In this document: positions 21,713 to 31,427 of the stretch, piece after piece
Position numbering within the stretch: the stretch's first letter is position 1
Layout: every line of letters starts with the position of its first letter
Source: Pachyseris speciosa
Lineage: Eukaryota; Cnidaria; Anthozoa; Scleractinia; Pachyseridae
DNA length: 64,000 nt
Assembly (NCBI GenBank): GCA_016490735.1
Contig: JAEMWC010001405.1
Coordinates: 12,501 to 76,500, forward strand
Direction of reading: 5' to 3'
Notes under the pieces: model-generated
The model's database searches: none
What the model was told of the DNA's origin: nothing
Seen by the model: the letters and a program-made list of their open reading frames with translations, nothing else
Program-made: the position numbers and the translations under genes

Positions 21713-23396
21713 TAGTCATATCCTAGGCGTATTTCTTGTGAGGTCAATACCTTGTTACTACGACAGTAAAACGAGCCTACTTAAAAAAAAACGAGATGCA
21801 TAATAAACAATTATCTTTTATTTGCCATCGATAACATGTGGTTAGTTATTTAGAAAGAGGAATTATCTCAATTTTTATTCAGTCATCCCTAGAATGGCGC
21901 CAGGTTCAAAGGGGAAGACACCGGCAAAGAAGAGAGACGTTGGTGATGGCTATGTTTTTTCTTTCTTTGTAAATAAACCCTTCACTTCTCCGCTAATTCT
22001 AAAATGGAAAATTGATATTAAAATAATCTTAAAGTGAGCCCCAAACTAAACATTGAATCTATCTTGTAGGATTTTATAGTCATATCCTGGGTTCATTTCT
22101 TGTGAGGTCAATGCCTTGTTAGTAAACGTTTGTCCGTAAGAAACACCAGACTACTGTAGGTACAATGGGGTTATTAAAGCAGAAAATGGTTTAAAAATGA
22201 ATCTGAATTTTATGTTCTCAGGACCCATACCGCTTACTGGGCTTATATGTTTACCAAGGAGCGACTATCAGACCGATAGTACCGACACAGAAACACTTTC
22301 TTGTTGGTCTTGTTCACAGCTTGTGTTTTTTATTCCCAAAGAAAAGTCACCGAAACAAGTATTTGGAATTTACAACCCAACCAATTGACTGTTAACGCGT
22401 AAGGTGGAAAAAATGGCGAATAAACGACAAAGATAAAAAGTAAAATATGATCAACCAGTTTGGCTTTTAATTAAAAGCATATATAACACGTTATTTCGTG
22501 GACCAGGACGAGTATATACGCTTTCCACCCGTGGGTACTTTCGTTGGATGAACCCTATCGCCTGATGATGTCTCTTCGTGGTTAAACCTATCTGGTCACG
22601 TGATCGACCTAATCCAAACAGAGTCGGAGGAAATAAGTGGTGAACCAGATTAGCTGAAAGTCCAACTGTAGGAGCATTATGTTGTTTAATTAGAATGCTG
22701 TAGAATTAGTGACTCTTTTACTTCTTGCATTCCAGTTAAAGAGGGTAATCTAACAGATGAAGAGTTAGAATTATCACGATCACTAACTCGTTGGCTCGTA
22801 AAATGACGTTAAAAACGGTTTGTCCGCAACCCGGTTTCGTTCGATCTCACATAACAAGTTAATACGGTACTTGAATGCGAGAGTCGTACATCGTCTGTCA
22901 CACCACCTAAAAGCCTCTCCAACAGATATGGCTCCCCAAAACTGAATTACGGTCGACTTCAACTACATTCTAACGAACAAGATCGATCCGAGTATGGGCG
23001 ACCTGTAGCCTCTTGTGTTGTATTCATTCTAATAAGTGAAAACTGATTAAGTTGTTCGAATTCGTACACTATGTCTTTAGGTCCAAATTTTTTCCGGTCT
23101 TCAGTGCTCTTGTTAAGTGATTGCAAGGATGATGAGCAATAGTTTGCTTCGCAGTCTTCAAACAGAAGTATGCCGAGTTATGAACTAAATAACGAAGTAG
23201 CCTAGCTATGTGTTGCCAGAGATACAGAAACTGTATGGCATGACGAGTTCTTGTGGTACAGAATAGAAGTTATCAAGGACATCGCGTGCTAATAGTGCCT
23301 TGTGTCTATTTGCCTATTATAAATGCCGCAATGAGTAGAATACTTGGCAATCCCTTTTACAGTAATTATGTTCCTCAGAAATTTTTTTTTTGACAG
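21713..23396. other. No gene seen; dispersed-repeat copies, then intron or upstream sequence of UBL gene copy B
   Basis: Two copies of the dispersed ~150-bp repeat lie at about 21,710-21,780 and 21,985-22,130. From 22,200 to 23,396 there is no convincing frame or repeat. The stretch ends in a polypyrimidine tract and the acceptor of the exon at 23,397. Confidence 0.45.
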
Positions 23397-23948
23397 ACCT
23401 CATTCGAGTGCGATTGGATTGTGAGACTACTACAGGACCTGGCATACAGGGAGGAGCCACAGGGACCGTAGTAACCTCTCCCAGACCCGAAGAAGTTGTC
23501 CAGGGCTCTACAGAATCCAACACCTTAAATCAGCAACAAGGAGTAGACATGACGTCCTTGACGGGACAAAAAGGAGGAAGTGGGTGCGTGCTATCTGGAA
23601 CAAAAGTTTTGCATTTCATTGAGCACAAGTACTTTCAGACAGCTGACCTGGTTAATCCAGAGGAGAGGAATACCTTCCTGAAGTATTTGACAGAGAAAGG
23701 AAAATTGCTGTTCACCATTGCTGAGGAAGACGGCTTAATTGTCACCTTGGAATGCAGATCTCTGCTTCTCGTCGATCAACTCTGAGAAGACTACTTCACA
23801 GGCCGTTTAAATGAAATGGTGCAGAAGTTCCTTGTGACAGAGGAAATTCTGAAGCCGCTTGGCCTTGTCGACGTGAAACTTGTGGTATACATTGAGGAAG
23901 AGGAGTACAGAGGATGTCGATCGCATTTTTGGTGTCGTTCGGAAGCTC
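23397..23948 (+). pseudogene. Copy B host exon with conserved domain and an internal TGA
   Basis: The exon lies between a TTTTTTTTTGACAG acceptor and a CTC|GTAAGT donor. The frame starts TSPRPEEV..., continues through LHFIEHKYFQTADLVNPEER and IVTLECRSLLLVDQL, and hits TGA at 23,783-23,785. The same frame then continues with good coding sequence (EDYFTGRLNEMVQKFLVTEE, GLVDVKLVVYIEEEEYRGCR) to the donor, so a single codon is the only break. A Trp codon (TGG) at that place would fit the module as I remember it. The second half matches the spacing of the 349-nt exon (4,659 and 40,380). It exits in phase 1, matching the next exon. Function unknown; a domain of cnidarian multidomain proteins is an inference. 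Confidence 0.6.
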
Positions 23949-24670
23949 GTAAGTCGATTGATTTTCACTTTAAATAAGACTAATCTTTTTTAATCAAACT
24001 TGTAGTATGTAATCGTCCCTTTTGTTTTGTTTGATTGTTTTTATTTTCCTCTGTTTGCTTGGTTGTTTGCGAAATATGACAAAGGTTTTGATTGCCCTAC
24101 TCTATATTACTTGAAATTAACCAATTTATCGATGCGTTCAGGTAATGCTCACGTGAATAAGAAGTTTTCGTATGTTGCTTTATGATAATTCAAGCGTTTT
24201 AAGCCTGACTTCCTTGGAAAATGGTTTTGTATAAAATGTTTGATCCACGGGTGTACGTACTGCTGATAAACAGTTGACTTCAGTGTATCCGGGTCTCGCA
24301 GCCCAGTTTAACGAGCGTTCTCGACTTGTTTCGACGTTCATTGGACATTATGGAGCTTAAACAATATGTTAATTAGAAAATACAATCGCTCTTCTCATGC
24401 TTTGACATTTTGATACATTTCTTTGCCGTCCTCTGCAAAACAACAGGGAGCTTAAGCAACGACGAAGGCAACAGCAAAAGCAATCGCTCTGCATGCGCGT
24501 TTTACATTTTGGTACATTTCTTTTCCGTCCTCTACAAAACAAAGGGAGCTTAAGGTTTTTTTTTTTTCACTCGGACCTTTGCCTCCTTTCTGAATGCCGA
24601 AGAAAAGAATTTTTGTAACAGAGAGAAGACTACGTTCGTTATAATGAATGACAAATTTGTTTTCTTTTAG
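23949..24670 (+). other. Intron of UBL gene copy B (722 bp)
   Basis: Bounded by GTAAGT and TTTTCTTTTAG. It contains an internal near-duplicate: 24,410-24,475 and 24,520-24,560 share ACATTTCTTTGCCGTCCTCT / ACATTTCTTTTCCGTCCTCT and AAAGGGAGCTTAAG. No gene. Confidence 0.7.
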
Positions 24671-25411
24671 GCACATCTAAGGAGAGATCAAAACGTTATG
24701 AGGTGTCTCCTGCACACGCTGAGGGCGATACTCGTGCTTGTGGCATTGAAGTCGTGATACATATTGTCGGCTCTTTTGGTTACCATTTGGCTTTAGCTGC
24801 TGATAGAAGCGACTCTATTAAGAAATTGAAGGCGAAAATTGAAGAGACGTTCAAGACTCCACCAGACGAGCAACTTCTCCACCTTAGTGGGGAGATCCTG
24901 GATGATGACCACACTCTGAGTGATTACAACATTCTCGATGGATACATGCTTGACGTGACGGTAACTAGAGAAATTGTGATTGAAATCGGCATAAGAACGC
25001 TGACCGGTGCCATGATCACCCTGGCAGTGAAACCATTTGATCGGATTGAGGCGGTAAAGAAACAGATTGAACGCTCAGAGGGTATTCCACTACATCAACA
25101 ACGTCTTGTCTTTGGTGACAGCATTCTTGATGATGAAGAAGTTCTTCGTTTCTGCAGTATTCGCCACAAATCCATCGTAGACATAGCAATGGAAATATTT
25201 ATCAAACCGCTGTCCGGAAGGAAGATCGTGTTGGCCGTGCTACCAAGTGACACTGTTAGGACGGTGAAGAGGAAAAGAGAGACGGTGGAAGGCTTCCCAC
25301 TCGGGAAGAAACCTACTTTGGCTTATGATGGCAGACAACTCGATGATGACGCCACTCTTGCTCAGTGTAGTATTCAGACGGGTTCAACCTTATGCGAAGT
25401 GGACATTGATG
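24671..25411 (+). CDS. Copy B exon encoding three ubiquitin-like domains
   Basis: The exon runs from the TTTTCTTTTAG acceptor to the donor G|GTACGT (25,412) and is open throughout, in phase 1 at both ends. It encodes three consecutive UBL domains. UBL1 begins IEVVIHIVGSFGYHLALAAD and includes KAKIEETFKTPPDEQLLHLSGEILDDD, split here by its helix. UBL2 begins IVIEIGIRTLTGAMITLAVK with KKQIERSEGIPLHQQRLVFG. UBL3 begins MEIFIKPLSGRKIVLAVLPS with DGRQLDDDATLAQCSI. Each has the beta-hairpin, helix and 'L.D...L.......L' pattern of ubiquitin, but none has the C-terminal Arg-Gly-Gly, so processing and conjugation like true polyubiquitin is unlikely. The frame continues past the donor without similarity to UBL. 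Role probably in binding; not more specific. Confidence 0.75.
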
Positions 25412-26315
25412 GTACGTTTTTTGTAGATATATTTCACTGTCAGAATAGTACGACTTTACACCTACTGTTGTTTTCGAATCTCTTGCAAAAACGGAACTTA
25501 TTTTATGGGCCAGACTAGGGCAGTAAGTCCGTGACACTGGTTTTTAAGGTGTTTGATTTCGTACGCTTCGTGTGGCAGTTTTAAATCCTTGGGCCCTTGT
25601 TTCATTTTTCCTGTAAACCAGTCGGTTTCTTACTATGTTGTGATGAGCTACGCGTGGCTAGTTTAAGGTAATTAGATGGAGAATAATTTTGTTCCACTGT
25701 GATTTTTATAGAATACCATTGTTTAGTTATCGTTTCATACCGTCCAAAATTACGAAACCTTTCGTTACGGTACAAGCTTTCTAATTTTTCGAGTAAATTA
25801 TCTATTACAGACGAGCGTTGTCCTTGTTAATGTAAATGTAAATGTTAATACTTTGTTTATAGTGGAAATGCACTTGGCTGCTCTAGCTAGTTCACAGGCA
25901 TCCCACTGAAATAACTTGAAATAAATAAATCAAATAAACGTAACAGGTAACATTCCTTCCCAAGAAAAGAATTTTACTTCCAGTTGATTGATTGTGTGCA
26001 TGTGAAAGATGGCGCGAAAATTTCATCAGATAGAAGTATTTGGTGGGTTGGCCAAGTTATAAATGTAAATCCTTTGTTTATTGTAAATGTTTATTGTAAA
26101 TGCACTTATCTGCTTTAACTAGTTCACAGGCATTCCACTGAAATAACTTGAAATAAATAATTCAAATAAACGTGACAGGTAAAATTCCTTCTAGAATAGA
26201 ATTTTACTTCCAGTTGATTGATTTTGTGCATGTGAATGATTGCGCGAAAGTTTTCATCAGATAGAAGTATTTGGTGGGTTGGCCTAGTTTTCCTCAGATT
26301 TTGTGAGGGATTTAG
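25412..26315 (+). other. Copy B intron, 5' part, up to Polinton 1
   Basis: From 25,540 the sequence aligns with copy A from about 3,915. Part of it (the TGTAAATG...GGTGGGTTGG block, about 25,830-26,050) is repeated directly at about 26,055-26,285, a tandem duplication that copy A lacks. It ends in ATTTAG (26,310-26,315), the left target duplication of Polinton 1. Confidence 0.75.
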
Positions 26316-26512
26316 AGTAGTATAGGAGTTGGGGGCACCAGATCATTTTTCTTGATGAAGTACTCTCATACCACCCAACTACATACAAGCTGATGGAAAC
26401 TATTTGTTTCTCTCTTTACCTGGACTCTTCTTCTCGGTTCTTCAACTCGGTTCTTCTACTTGGTTCTTGACTTTGGTTTTTGTTTGATCTCATATCCCTT
26501 GGTCTCATAATT
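26316..26512 (+). repeat. Polinton 1 left terminal inverted repeat (outer part)
   Basis: Inverted at 39,959-40,155, with about ten differences in 197 positions by eye. Beyond 26,512 the homology is interrupted by a ~606-bp insertion and resumes at about 27,118 (CACCCAACTACTTACCAGCT, GATGGAAACTATA). Confidence 0.85.
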
Positions 26513-27117
26513 CTTGGTTTTCGCGTGACGTCAACAAAAACTAAAACTCAAAAGTAAACAGACTTTTGCGTTTTTATCTTCATCACGTAAAAGAAATATT
26601 ACAAATGTATCTGCTTCCATGTTTTCAGTTCGGTAACGTGCTTTGTTTTTAAAATGGAGCAGTTTGAATTTGATATTTTTTCACAGTGTGTGACATAACA
26701 GCTGTCTGCCCACAAGCATATCACGTACATGAAAACATCGATTCACCGTGTGTTTTTGAGGTTTTGAAATCCAATATGACAAAAGAACCGTCTATGTGAA
26801 AGTTTGCAAGCTCAACAGAGCGAAGAAAGCCTTTGAGATAGCCAAAGTAAGTTCCAGATGTTTTTCACTCGTTTCCGGCCTCCATTTTGGAGCTCATCAA
26901 GGTGGGCTCGATCATGGCGTTTCCATACTAAACCCTATAATTTTGAGTGGTACATTTTGAGGAATAACTCGAGTACGGGAAATCGCAAAGCTTGGGCATA
27001 TTGTTTCTTTACTACTCTTCTATTACAATATCTCAGTTTCTTGACTTAATCTACTGAATGATTGGCGATTTTAGTTTTTTACTTGCGTGACGTGCGCGTG
27101 ACTGAAAACCAAGAATA
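26513..27117. mobile_element. ~600-bp insertion in the left terminal repeat of Polinton 1
   Basis: The insert begins TTCTTGGTTTTCGCGTGACG and ends with the inverse-like GCGTGACTGAAAACCAAGAA, i.e. it has inverted ends of about 16 bp. The right terminal repeat of the element shows the uninterrupted order (ATTATGAG next to TATACCCAACTGC, on opposite strands). No credible coding sequence is found inside (the 26,858-27,049 frame has no domain). Superfamily not determined. Confidence 0.6.
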
Positions 27118-27324
27118 CACCCAACTACTTACCAGCTGATGGAAACTATATATTTTTTCTCAACGGCAAGCATTAAGCGGAAAACTATATATTTTAAAAT
27201 ATTTTTCGTCTAAGGTCAAGACTATTTCATGTCAGCCGCTATGCTAAATCACCACAATACTCGGAAACAGGGAGTTTCCCTCTCAGTCATATGATTGTTG
27301 ACCAGTTTAAATACTAAAATTGTT

Positions 27325-27415
27325 ACCGCTTGATCCGTCAGCAAAAGCATAAGTATCGGACTTTCAAGTGGAAGGTTGGTGGTTCAAACCTCAGCCAAAC
27401 CTGTGCTGTGTTTCT
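27325..27415 (+). repeat. tRNA-like segment inside Polinton 1
   Basis: GGTGGTTCAAACCTCAGCC resembles a B box, with AGTGGAAGGTT before it. Possibly a SINE fragment; weak. Confidence 0.25.
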
Positions 27416-27622
27416 TTTAAAAAAGATGTTGATTTAAAGTTATTATTAGGAAACGCCGTAACCCAATCTGATTAATGAGTGAGCTTTGTATTAATTAAGT
27501 ATTAGGAGACGCCGCTTCCCATTCTCATTTGCATAAGTCAAAAATGTGAGCCCGCGAGGTTATCACAAGGACTGGTCAGCGGTATCTCACCACAGAATTT
27601 AAGCTTGTTTCATGTACAGAAA

Positions 27623-28190
27623 ATGAATTGTAACGAGGGAATTCATGATGCGTTAACGGACATGGATGAATTAATATGTCCATTTTGTGGTTAACAACTG
27701 GAAGAATATAAGAGTGTGGATAAGGACAAGCCATGTTGTGATAATAAAGAACTGCCTTAATGACAATGAAATGATTGTCTCTCGAAACTGCAGTGTGCTA
27801 GACTGTTATAATTTAGTGTTTGGTTATATTGATTTTTATGAAAATATGTATAAAATAAGGAGGAAATCAGTGTATCATCGTAAATACCATATTGAGAACA
27901 TTTTGAATCGAATAAATGAAAAGCATGGTATTAAAATTAATTATGAAAACAGATAAAGAATATGTTAAATCTTTGAACTGATCGATAAAGTGATACCGGA
28001 AGTAAACGGTGATCGTAAACTTATGATAAGTATCAATTTTTTGATTCGAAAAATATTTCAAATAATGAAGTTACCGTGTGATAACATCAAAGTAAAAAGT
28101 TCTAAGAAAACAGTGAAATATTATAATCAATGGTGTTATGAGGCTTATCGGTCAATTAAGCATGACATTCATAAAGTTATCAATAAGTGA
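27623..28190 (+). pseudogene. VLTF3-like zinc protein, Polinton 1 copy (broken)
   Basis: The start MNCNEGIHDALTDMDELICP with a CPFC knuckle parallels the Polinton 2 protein (62,435-62,962). TAA at 27,692 and later TAA/TGA codons break the frame, but the pieces PCCDN, NMYKIRRKSVYHRKYHIEN and the C-terminal KKTVKYYNQWCYEA remain. The last piece resembles the conserved end of the poxvirus late transcription factor 3 (VLTF3/A2L) family found in large DNA viruses. In the virus family it acts as a late-gene transcription factor. The assignment rests on motif memory only. Confidence 0.55.
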
Positions 28191-28220
28191 CATTCACAAA
28201 GTGAATCACCCGTTGCGTGA

Positions 28221-28688
28221 TTATCTGCAAACAGGAAGTCTGAAGTTTACTCGGATGTGAATTTTTTTATACTTTTCCTCAAATTTGGAGGAAAGAGGTG
28301 ATAAATCGAGAATCTCTTGATCCAGAATTTTCATATCATGAATGAATTGTTTGTAATCCCATTCACCGCCTCTCATTGCTTCTCTAAGATTAGTCAAGAC
28401 TTTTTCATACGATGTAGCACTGAGTTTTAATAAATCAGTTTTACCCCTTATGTTTTTGAATTCTTGATAACTTTTTAAAAGTAAACGCGCAGTGGCCAAA
28501 ACATCTAACACGACTGGGTTCAATGTAACACCACCCGTAATTACACCTACGCTGGCGAGTAAAATACTTAATATATTCATAGCATAATATATTTTTTTGT
28601 TTCTTTTATGAGAATGTTTGTAAATCCAGTTTATTTTATGATAATATATGTAGAGATCTTCATCAATATTAGAATCAAGATGATTCAA
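28221..28688 (-). CDS. Two-TM protein with cytosolic helical tail (Polinton 1 copy)
   Basis: An open frame of about 155 codons, convergent with the VLTF3-like gene, exactly as the 164-aa protein is in Polinton 2. Around residues 36-75 lies a long hydrophobic segment (YYAMNILSILLASVGVITGG, then TLNPVVLDVLATARLLL) that can form a two-helix membrane hairpin. A charged helical tail follows, with KLSATSYEKVLTNLREAMRG. No ATG opens the frame: the nearest ATG (28,712 region) is followed by seven A residues and is out of frame by one, so a homopolymer slip probably hides the start. The layout resembles SLATT-type proteins (two TMs plus a cytosolic helix), but this is inference. It is one of the few open frames left in Polinton 1. 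Confidence 0.5.
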   Translation of the reverse strand: MNHLDSNIDEDLYIYYHKINWIYKHSHKRNKKIYYAMNILSILLASVGVITGGVTLNPVVLDVLATARLLLKSYQEFKNIRGKTDLLKLSATSYEKVLTNLREAMRGGEWDYKQFIHDMKILDQEILDLSPLSSKFEEKYKKIHIRVNFRLPVCR

Positions 28689-28986
28689 ATGAAAAATGTC
28701 TTTTTTTCATTATATTATACATTTATATTAATTTACGGAGCTATGTATTCGTTCTTTGGTTTCATTCATTTTATTGATTGATTTTCGTATAACAACTTAT
28801 TCTTACCTGTGATTAATATGTCGCTGAGGCCTGAGGTTTATCAGAATTAAAATCAAATAAATCAATACTGGCATGAGTCATGCCTTCATCACCAATTGGT
28901 AAATCTGTTAAATATGCAAAATTTCCAATTAAGGTCTAATAAAAATCATTTTACTTTTGTTGTTGGGATATTCTGCTGTGTCTTTA

Positions 28987-29033
<47 letters not shown>

Positions 29034-29103
29034 GGTTTATTGGCAACATCTCTACATAGTAGCTCTTCATTTACCAATTAACTCTAAATCAAATCAAATC
29101 ATA
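28689..29103 (-). other. Polinton 1 spacer with a fragment of an unknown gene and an (AAT)n run
   Basis: A minus-strand frame near 28,825-28,915 reads ...TDLPIGDEGMTHASIDLFDFNSDKPQ and stops. Its upstream part is lost. A microsatellite of AAT units lies at about 28,988-29,031. Nothing else is recognised. Confidence 0.4.
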
Positions 29104-29250
29104 TCATCCGCTGATCCAATATCCAATACAGTCCATCAATGACTGAAGATCCTGTATTTTTTCTTGATGACTTTTTGATGTATGCATGTATATTTTGTCA
29201 TAATACATTAGTGGTGTTTTCAATTTATACATAAGAGTATCTTTCCACAT
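29104..29250 (-). pseudogene. Fragment of packaging ATPase (Polinton 1)
   Basis: The 48-codon minus-strand frame contains LKTPLMYYDKIYMHTSKSHQ and EKIQDLQSLMDCI, which line up with residues 22-50 of the Polinton 2 ATPase (PLVYYDQIHLYAKNLDQDKY...). The Walker A part upstream and the Walker B part downstream are gone. The orientation is as expected if the element is Polinton 2 inverted. Confidence 0.6.
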
Positions 29251-29439
29251 CGACTTTGTCCTGTAATGAGAATTCTGCAATCCTCGTTCAAAAAAATTGT
29301 TTAACCTTCTTTTTGATTAATCATTTTTATTCGTGTCATAATTAGGTATTTTCATTATACAAATAGGTTAGATAAATAAAATAAGTGTTGTTTTCACACA
29401 TATTTATAAATTATGTAACATACTTATATTTAACAATTA

Positions 29440-29525
29440 TTCACCGAAGTGGAGGTGAAAAGTGGTGGATATTGACCAAGCCAGGAAGCGGCGAGGTAAA
29501 TATCCACCACTTTCAGCCAAAAGAA
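29440..29525. repeat. Small hairpin repeat (GGTGGATATT ... AATATCCACC)
   Basis: AAAGTGGTGGATATTGACC and GGTAAATATCCACCACTTT form an inverted pair around a GC-rich centre (CCAAGCCAGGAAGCGGCGAG). It interrupts the Polinton 1 core-gene remnant and is likely an inserted short hairpin element. Confidence 0.6.
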
Positions 29526-29990
29526 AATTGTTAAGGCTATAGAATTTGATCCCAAAAAGGCAATTACTTTTGATGGTAAACCATTACCAGAACTTGAATT
29601 TGATGAAGATTAAGATGAAGAAGAGGAGGAAGAGGAAGAAAAACCAAGTACAAGTGAAAAAACAAGGATATTGAATCTGGATAAAAGTCAAAAACAAAAT
29701 AAAACGTTCTCAAGATCATATAAAAGGTAATTCAACAAGGTAAACCACTAACAAAACTGACATAAAATTGAAAAAACAACTTAGTCACGCAATGCAAAAG
29801 AATTAAAATATTTCAATGACTATCTTACAAGATTGGAACATATCAAAGCAGCTCCAAACTATATGGATGAAGGCTTAAGAAGATACAAGCAACCAAAAAA
29901 ATGCTTATAAAATTCAAAACAGGAAGTATGAGCTATTGATAAAACAATGCATGAAAAATTGTATAATAGATATATATTGCAAATTTATTT
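29526..29990 (+). pseudogene. Core (PY-like) protein remnant, Polinton 1
   Basis: Broken plus-strand coding sequence: EFDPKKAITFDGKPLPELEF, then an acidic run of Glu codons after an in-frame TAA, then KPSTSEKTRI and, in another frame, NDYLTRLEHIKAAPNYMDEG. It occupies the place of the coiled-coil protein in Polinton 2 but shares little recognisable sequence with it. Identity is inferred from position. Confidence 0.35.
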
Positions 29991-30205
29991 ATTTATTTAT
30001 TTATTTATTAACTTTACAACCAAAAGAGCTGTTACAATGATGCAAGATTCAAAAATAAACTTAAAACCATTATGGTGACAAGATACATGAACAAGAAAAC
30101 ATAGAACGTAAGACGAAATAAAACAGCAACTTGGTTGAGGGTCTGACCAACAGGACACAGGTCCCATGCAAAGGTCATCCACAATTGAGTCAATCTATAA
30201 TTTCA
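29985..30205 (-). repeat. Probable retroposon insert with (ATTT)n tail
   Basis: An ATTT-tetranucleotide run (29,985-30,010) is followed by ~190 bp unrelated to Polinton genes (GGTCTGACCAACAGGACACA and GGTCCCATGCAAAGG). It separates the core-protein remnant from the penton remnant. It is probably a short retroposon read on the minus strand, with the tetranucleotide as its tail. Confidence 0.4.
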
Positions 30206-30247
30206 GGAAAAAGATGAAATTATACCTTCTCAACGAATACAAAAACA

Positions 30248-30409
30248 AGATCTCTGCCGTTTGAAATCCAACCAATGAATTATCTCTGGAATAAAGTGAA
30301 TACAAAGGTGATTTCTGAAGTCATATTCTGCATAACAGATGATGAAGATCGTGAGGTTGATTTGAATGGAATAGATATATCTTTAACAGTTGTGTTGAAG
30401 GAAGTTTAA
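30248..30409 (+). pseudogene. Minor capsid (penton) C-terminal fragment, Polinton 1
   Basis: The open stretch RSLPFEIQPMNYLWNKVNTK ... DREVDLNGIDISLTVVLKEV parallels the end of the Polinton 2 penton (RSLPFTYKPRFLSWNPVSTH ... PVDLNGIDWYIELFLRGVEL). The N-terminal two thirds are lost. The penton is the single-jelly-roll vertex protein of Polinton-type virions. Confidence 0.65.
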
Positions 30410-30431
30410 TTTATGTACACTTATCATATAG

Positions 30432-30814
30432 ATGGAACGTAGAGAAAAAGATTCCGATACAGGTGAATATTATATTCAAGGTGAGGGTATATTTGATGTA
30501 TTCAAAAATGTAGCTTCTAAACTTACAAGCAAAACAGATAAAAAATCGCTTTAAGAGGCGCCGAAAAATTAATGGAGAAAGGTTCAGAAAAAATAGGTGA
30601 AAAAATATATGACAAATTAAAAGAAAAAAGCCTGAGCCTAACAACTACAGATGAAGTAAAAGTAGATGAGATTAAAAGCAATCCTAAAACTACAGATGAA
30701 GTTAGAGGAGATGAGATTATTAAACTGTTGCAAAAAGAAAATGCAAAGCAGCAAAGTCAAGAGACTAATAAATATAAGTATGTCAAATATATTTATAATA
30801 ATTTACTTTTGTAA
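30432..30814 (+). pseudogene. Lys-rich basic protein, Polinton 1 copy (frameshifted)
   Basis: It starts MERREKDSDTGEYYIQGEGI and runs to TAA in TCGCTTTAAGAGG. A one-base shift (near the AAAAAA run at 30,541) leads into EKLMEKGSEKIGEKIYDKLKEK. It then carries two copies of a TTDEVKxDEI repeat before the stop at 30,814. The Polinton 2 counterpart is 54,119-54,359. Possibly a virion core or DNA-binding protein; function not established. Confidence 0.45.
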
Positions 30815-30840
30815 TCATTTATCTAATCATGTAATATAAT

Positions 30841-31357
30841 GAACGGAAATTTTCGAAGTCCAGAATTTTTTAAAAGATATGAATACTCACGTTACGATTT
30901 GCAGACACCTTTGAACGCTAATATTGGTGCAAATAATCGACAAACTAAAGACAATTACCTCTTTTTATTGTTCAAAACATTCAGTGTAGGTGCAAATAAC
31001 AGATATTTCAGCAAAGCACAATTAGAAGTGGATAATAGCATCTATTACCCTCAATTGGAATTGTCAGCTAATGAAGAGAGTAGATTGTACAGAGCACTTA
31101 TGAGATACAATTCAGCTTATAATGACTTTTTAAGCGGATCATCGATTGATAGAACAATTCTCAAAAATTTGTTTGGAATAATTTATTTTGACTTAAGAAA
31201 CCAAGAAGAAGACGTCAAGGACTCTGTTCTATCATTGACTTTCAGATATGAATTGAATGTAGCTAATACAACTAACTTCACTTTGAATGCTCTTGTTCTT
31301 CATGAAAAAGAGATAGAGTTGTACACTTCTAGCGGTAAACTACATACTAAGGCTTAA
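30841..31357 (+). pseudogene. Major capsid protein, C-terminal half, Polinton 1
   Basis: The 172-codon frame ends in a second jelly-roll half: LSANEESRLYRALMRYNSAY, KNLFGIIYFDLRNQEEDVKD and LNALVLHEKEIELYTSSGKL. These match the end of the Polinton 2 capsid (FIYFDLTKQKQDIKDGMTKL, YALVLYEQDIEMRKTDGKLI). The first jelly roll and most of the middle are absent, so the first ~30 codons (MNGNFRSPEFFKRYEYSRYD) join directly to the second half after an internal deletion. Upstream, TTATCTAATCATGTAATATA precedes the ATG, resembling the promoter motif proposed for Polinton 2. Confidence 0.75.
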
Positions 31358-31427
31358 TGCGGCAAAATTATTAATTAAATATGTTTTTTAAGAAATAGAA
31401 TTATGTAACATATATTATATACGATTA

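Noticed and set aside
26858..27049. Small gene in the Polinton 1 left end
   Set aside because: Lies within the ~606-bp insertion, no domain, no conservation in the right terminal repeat.
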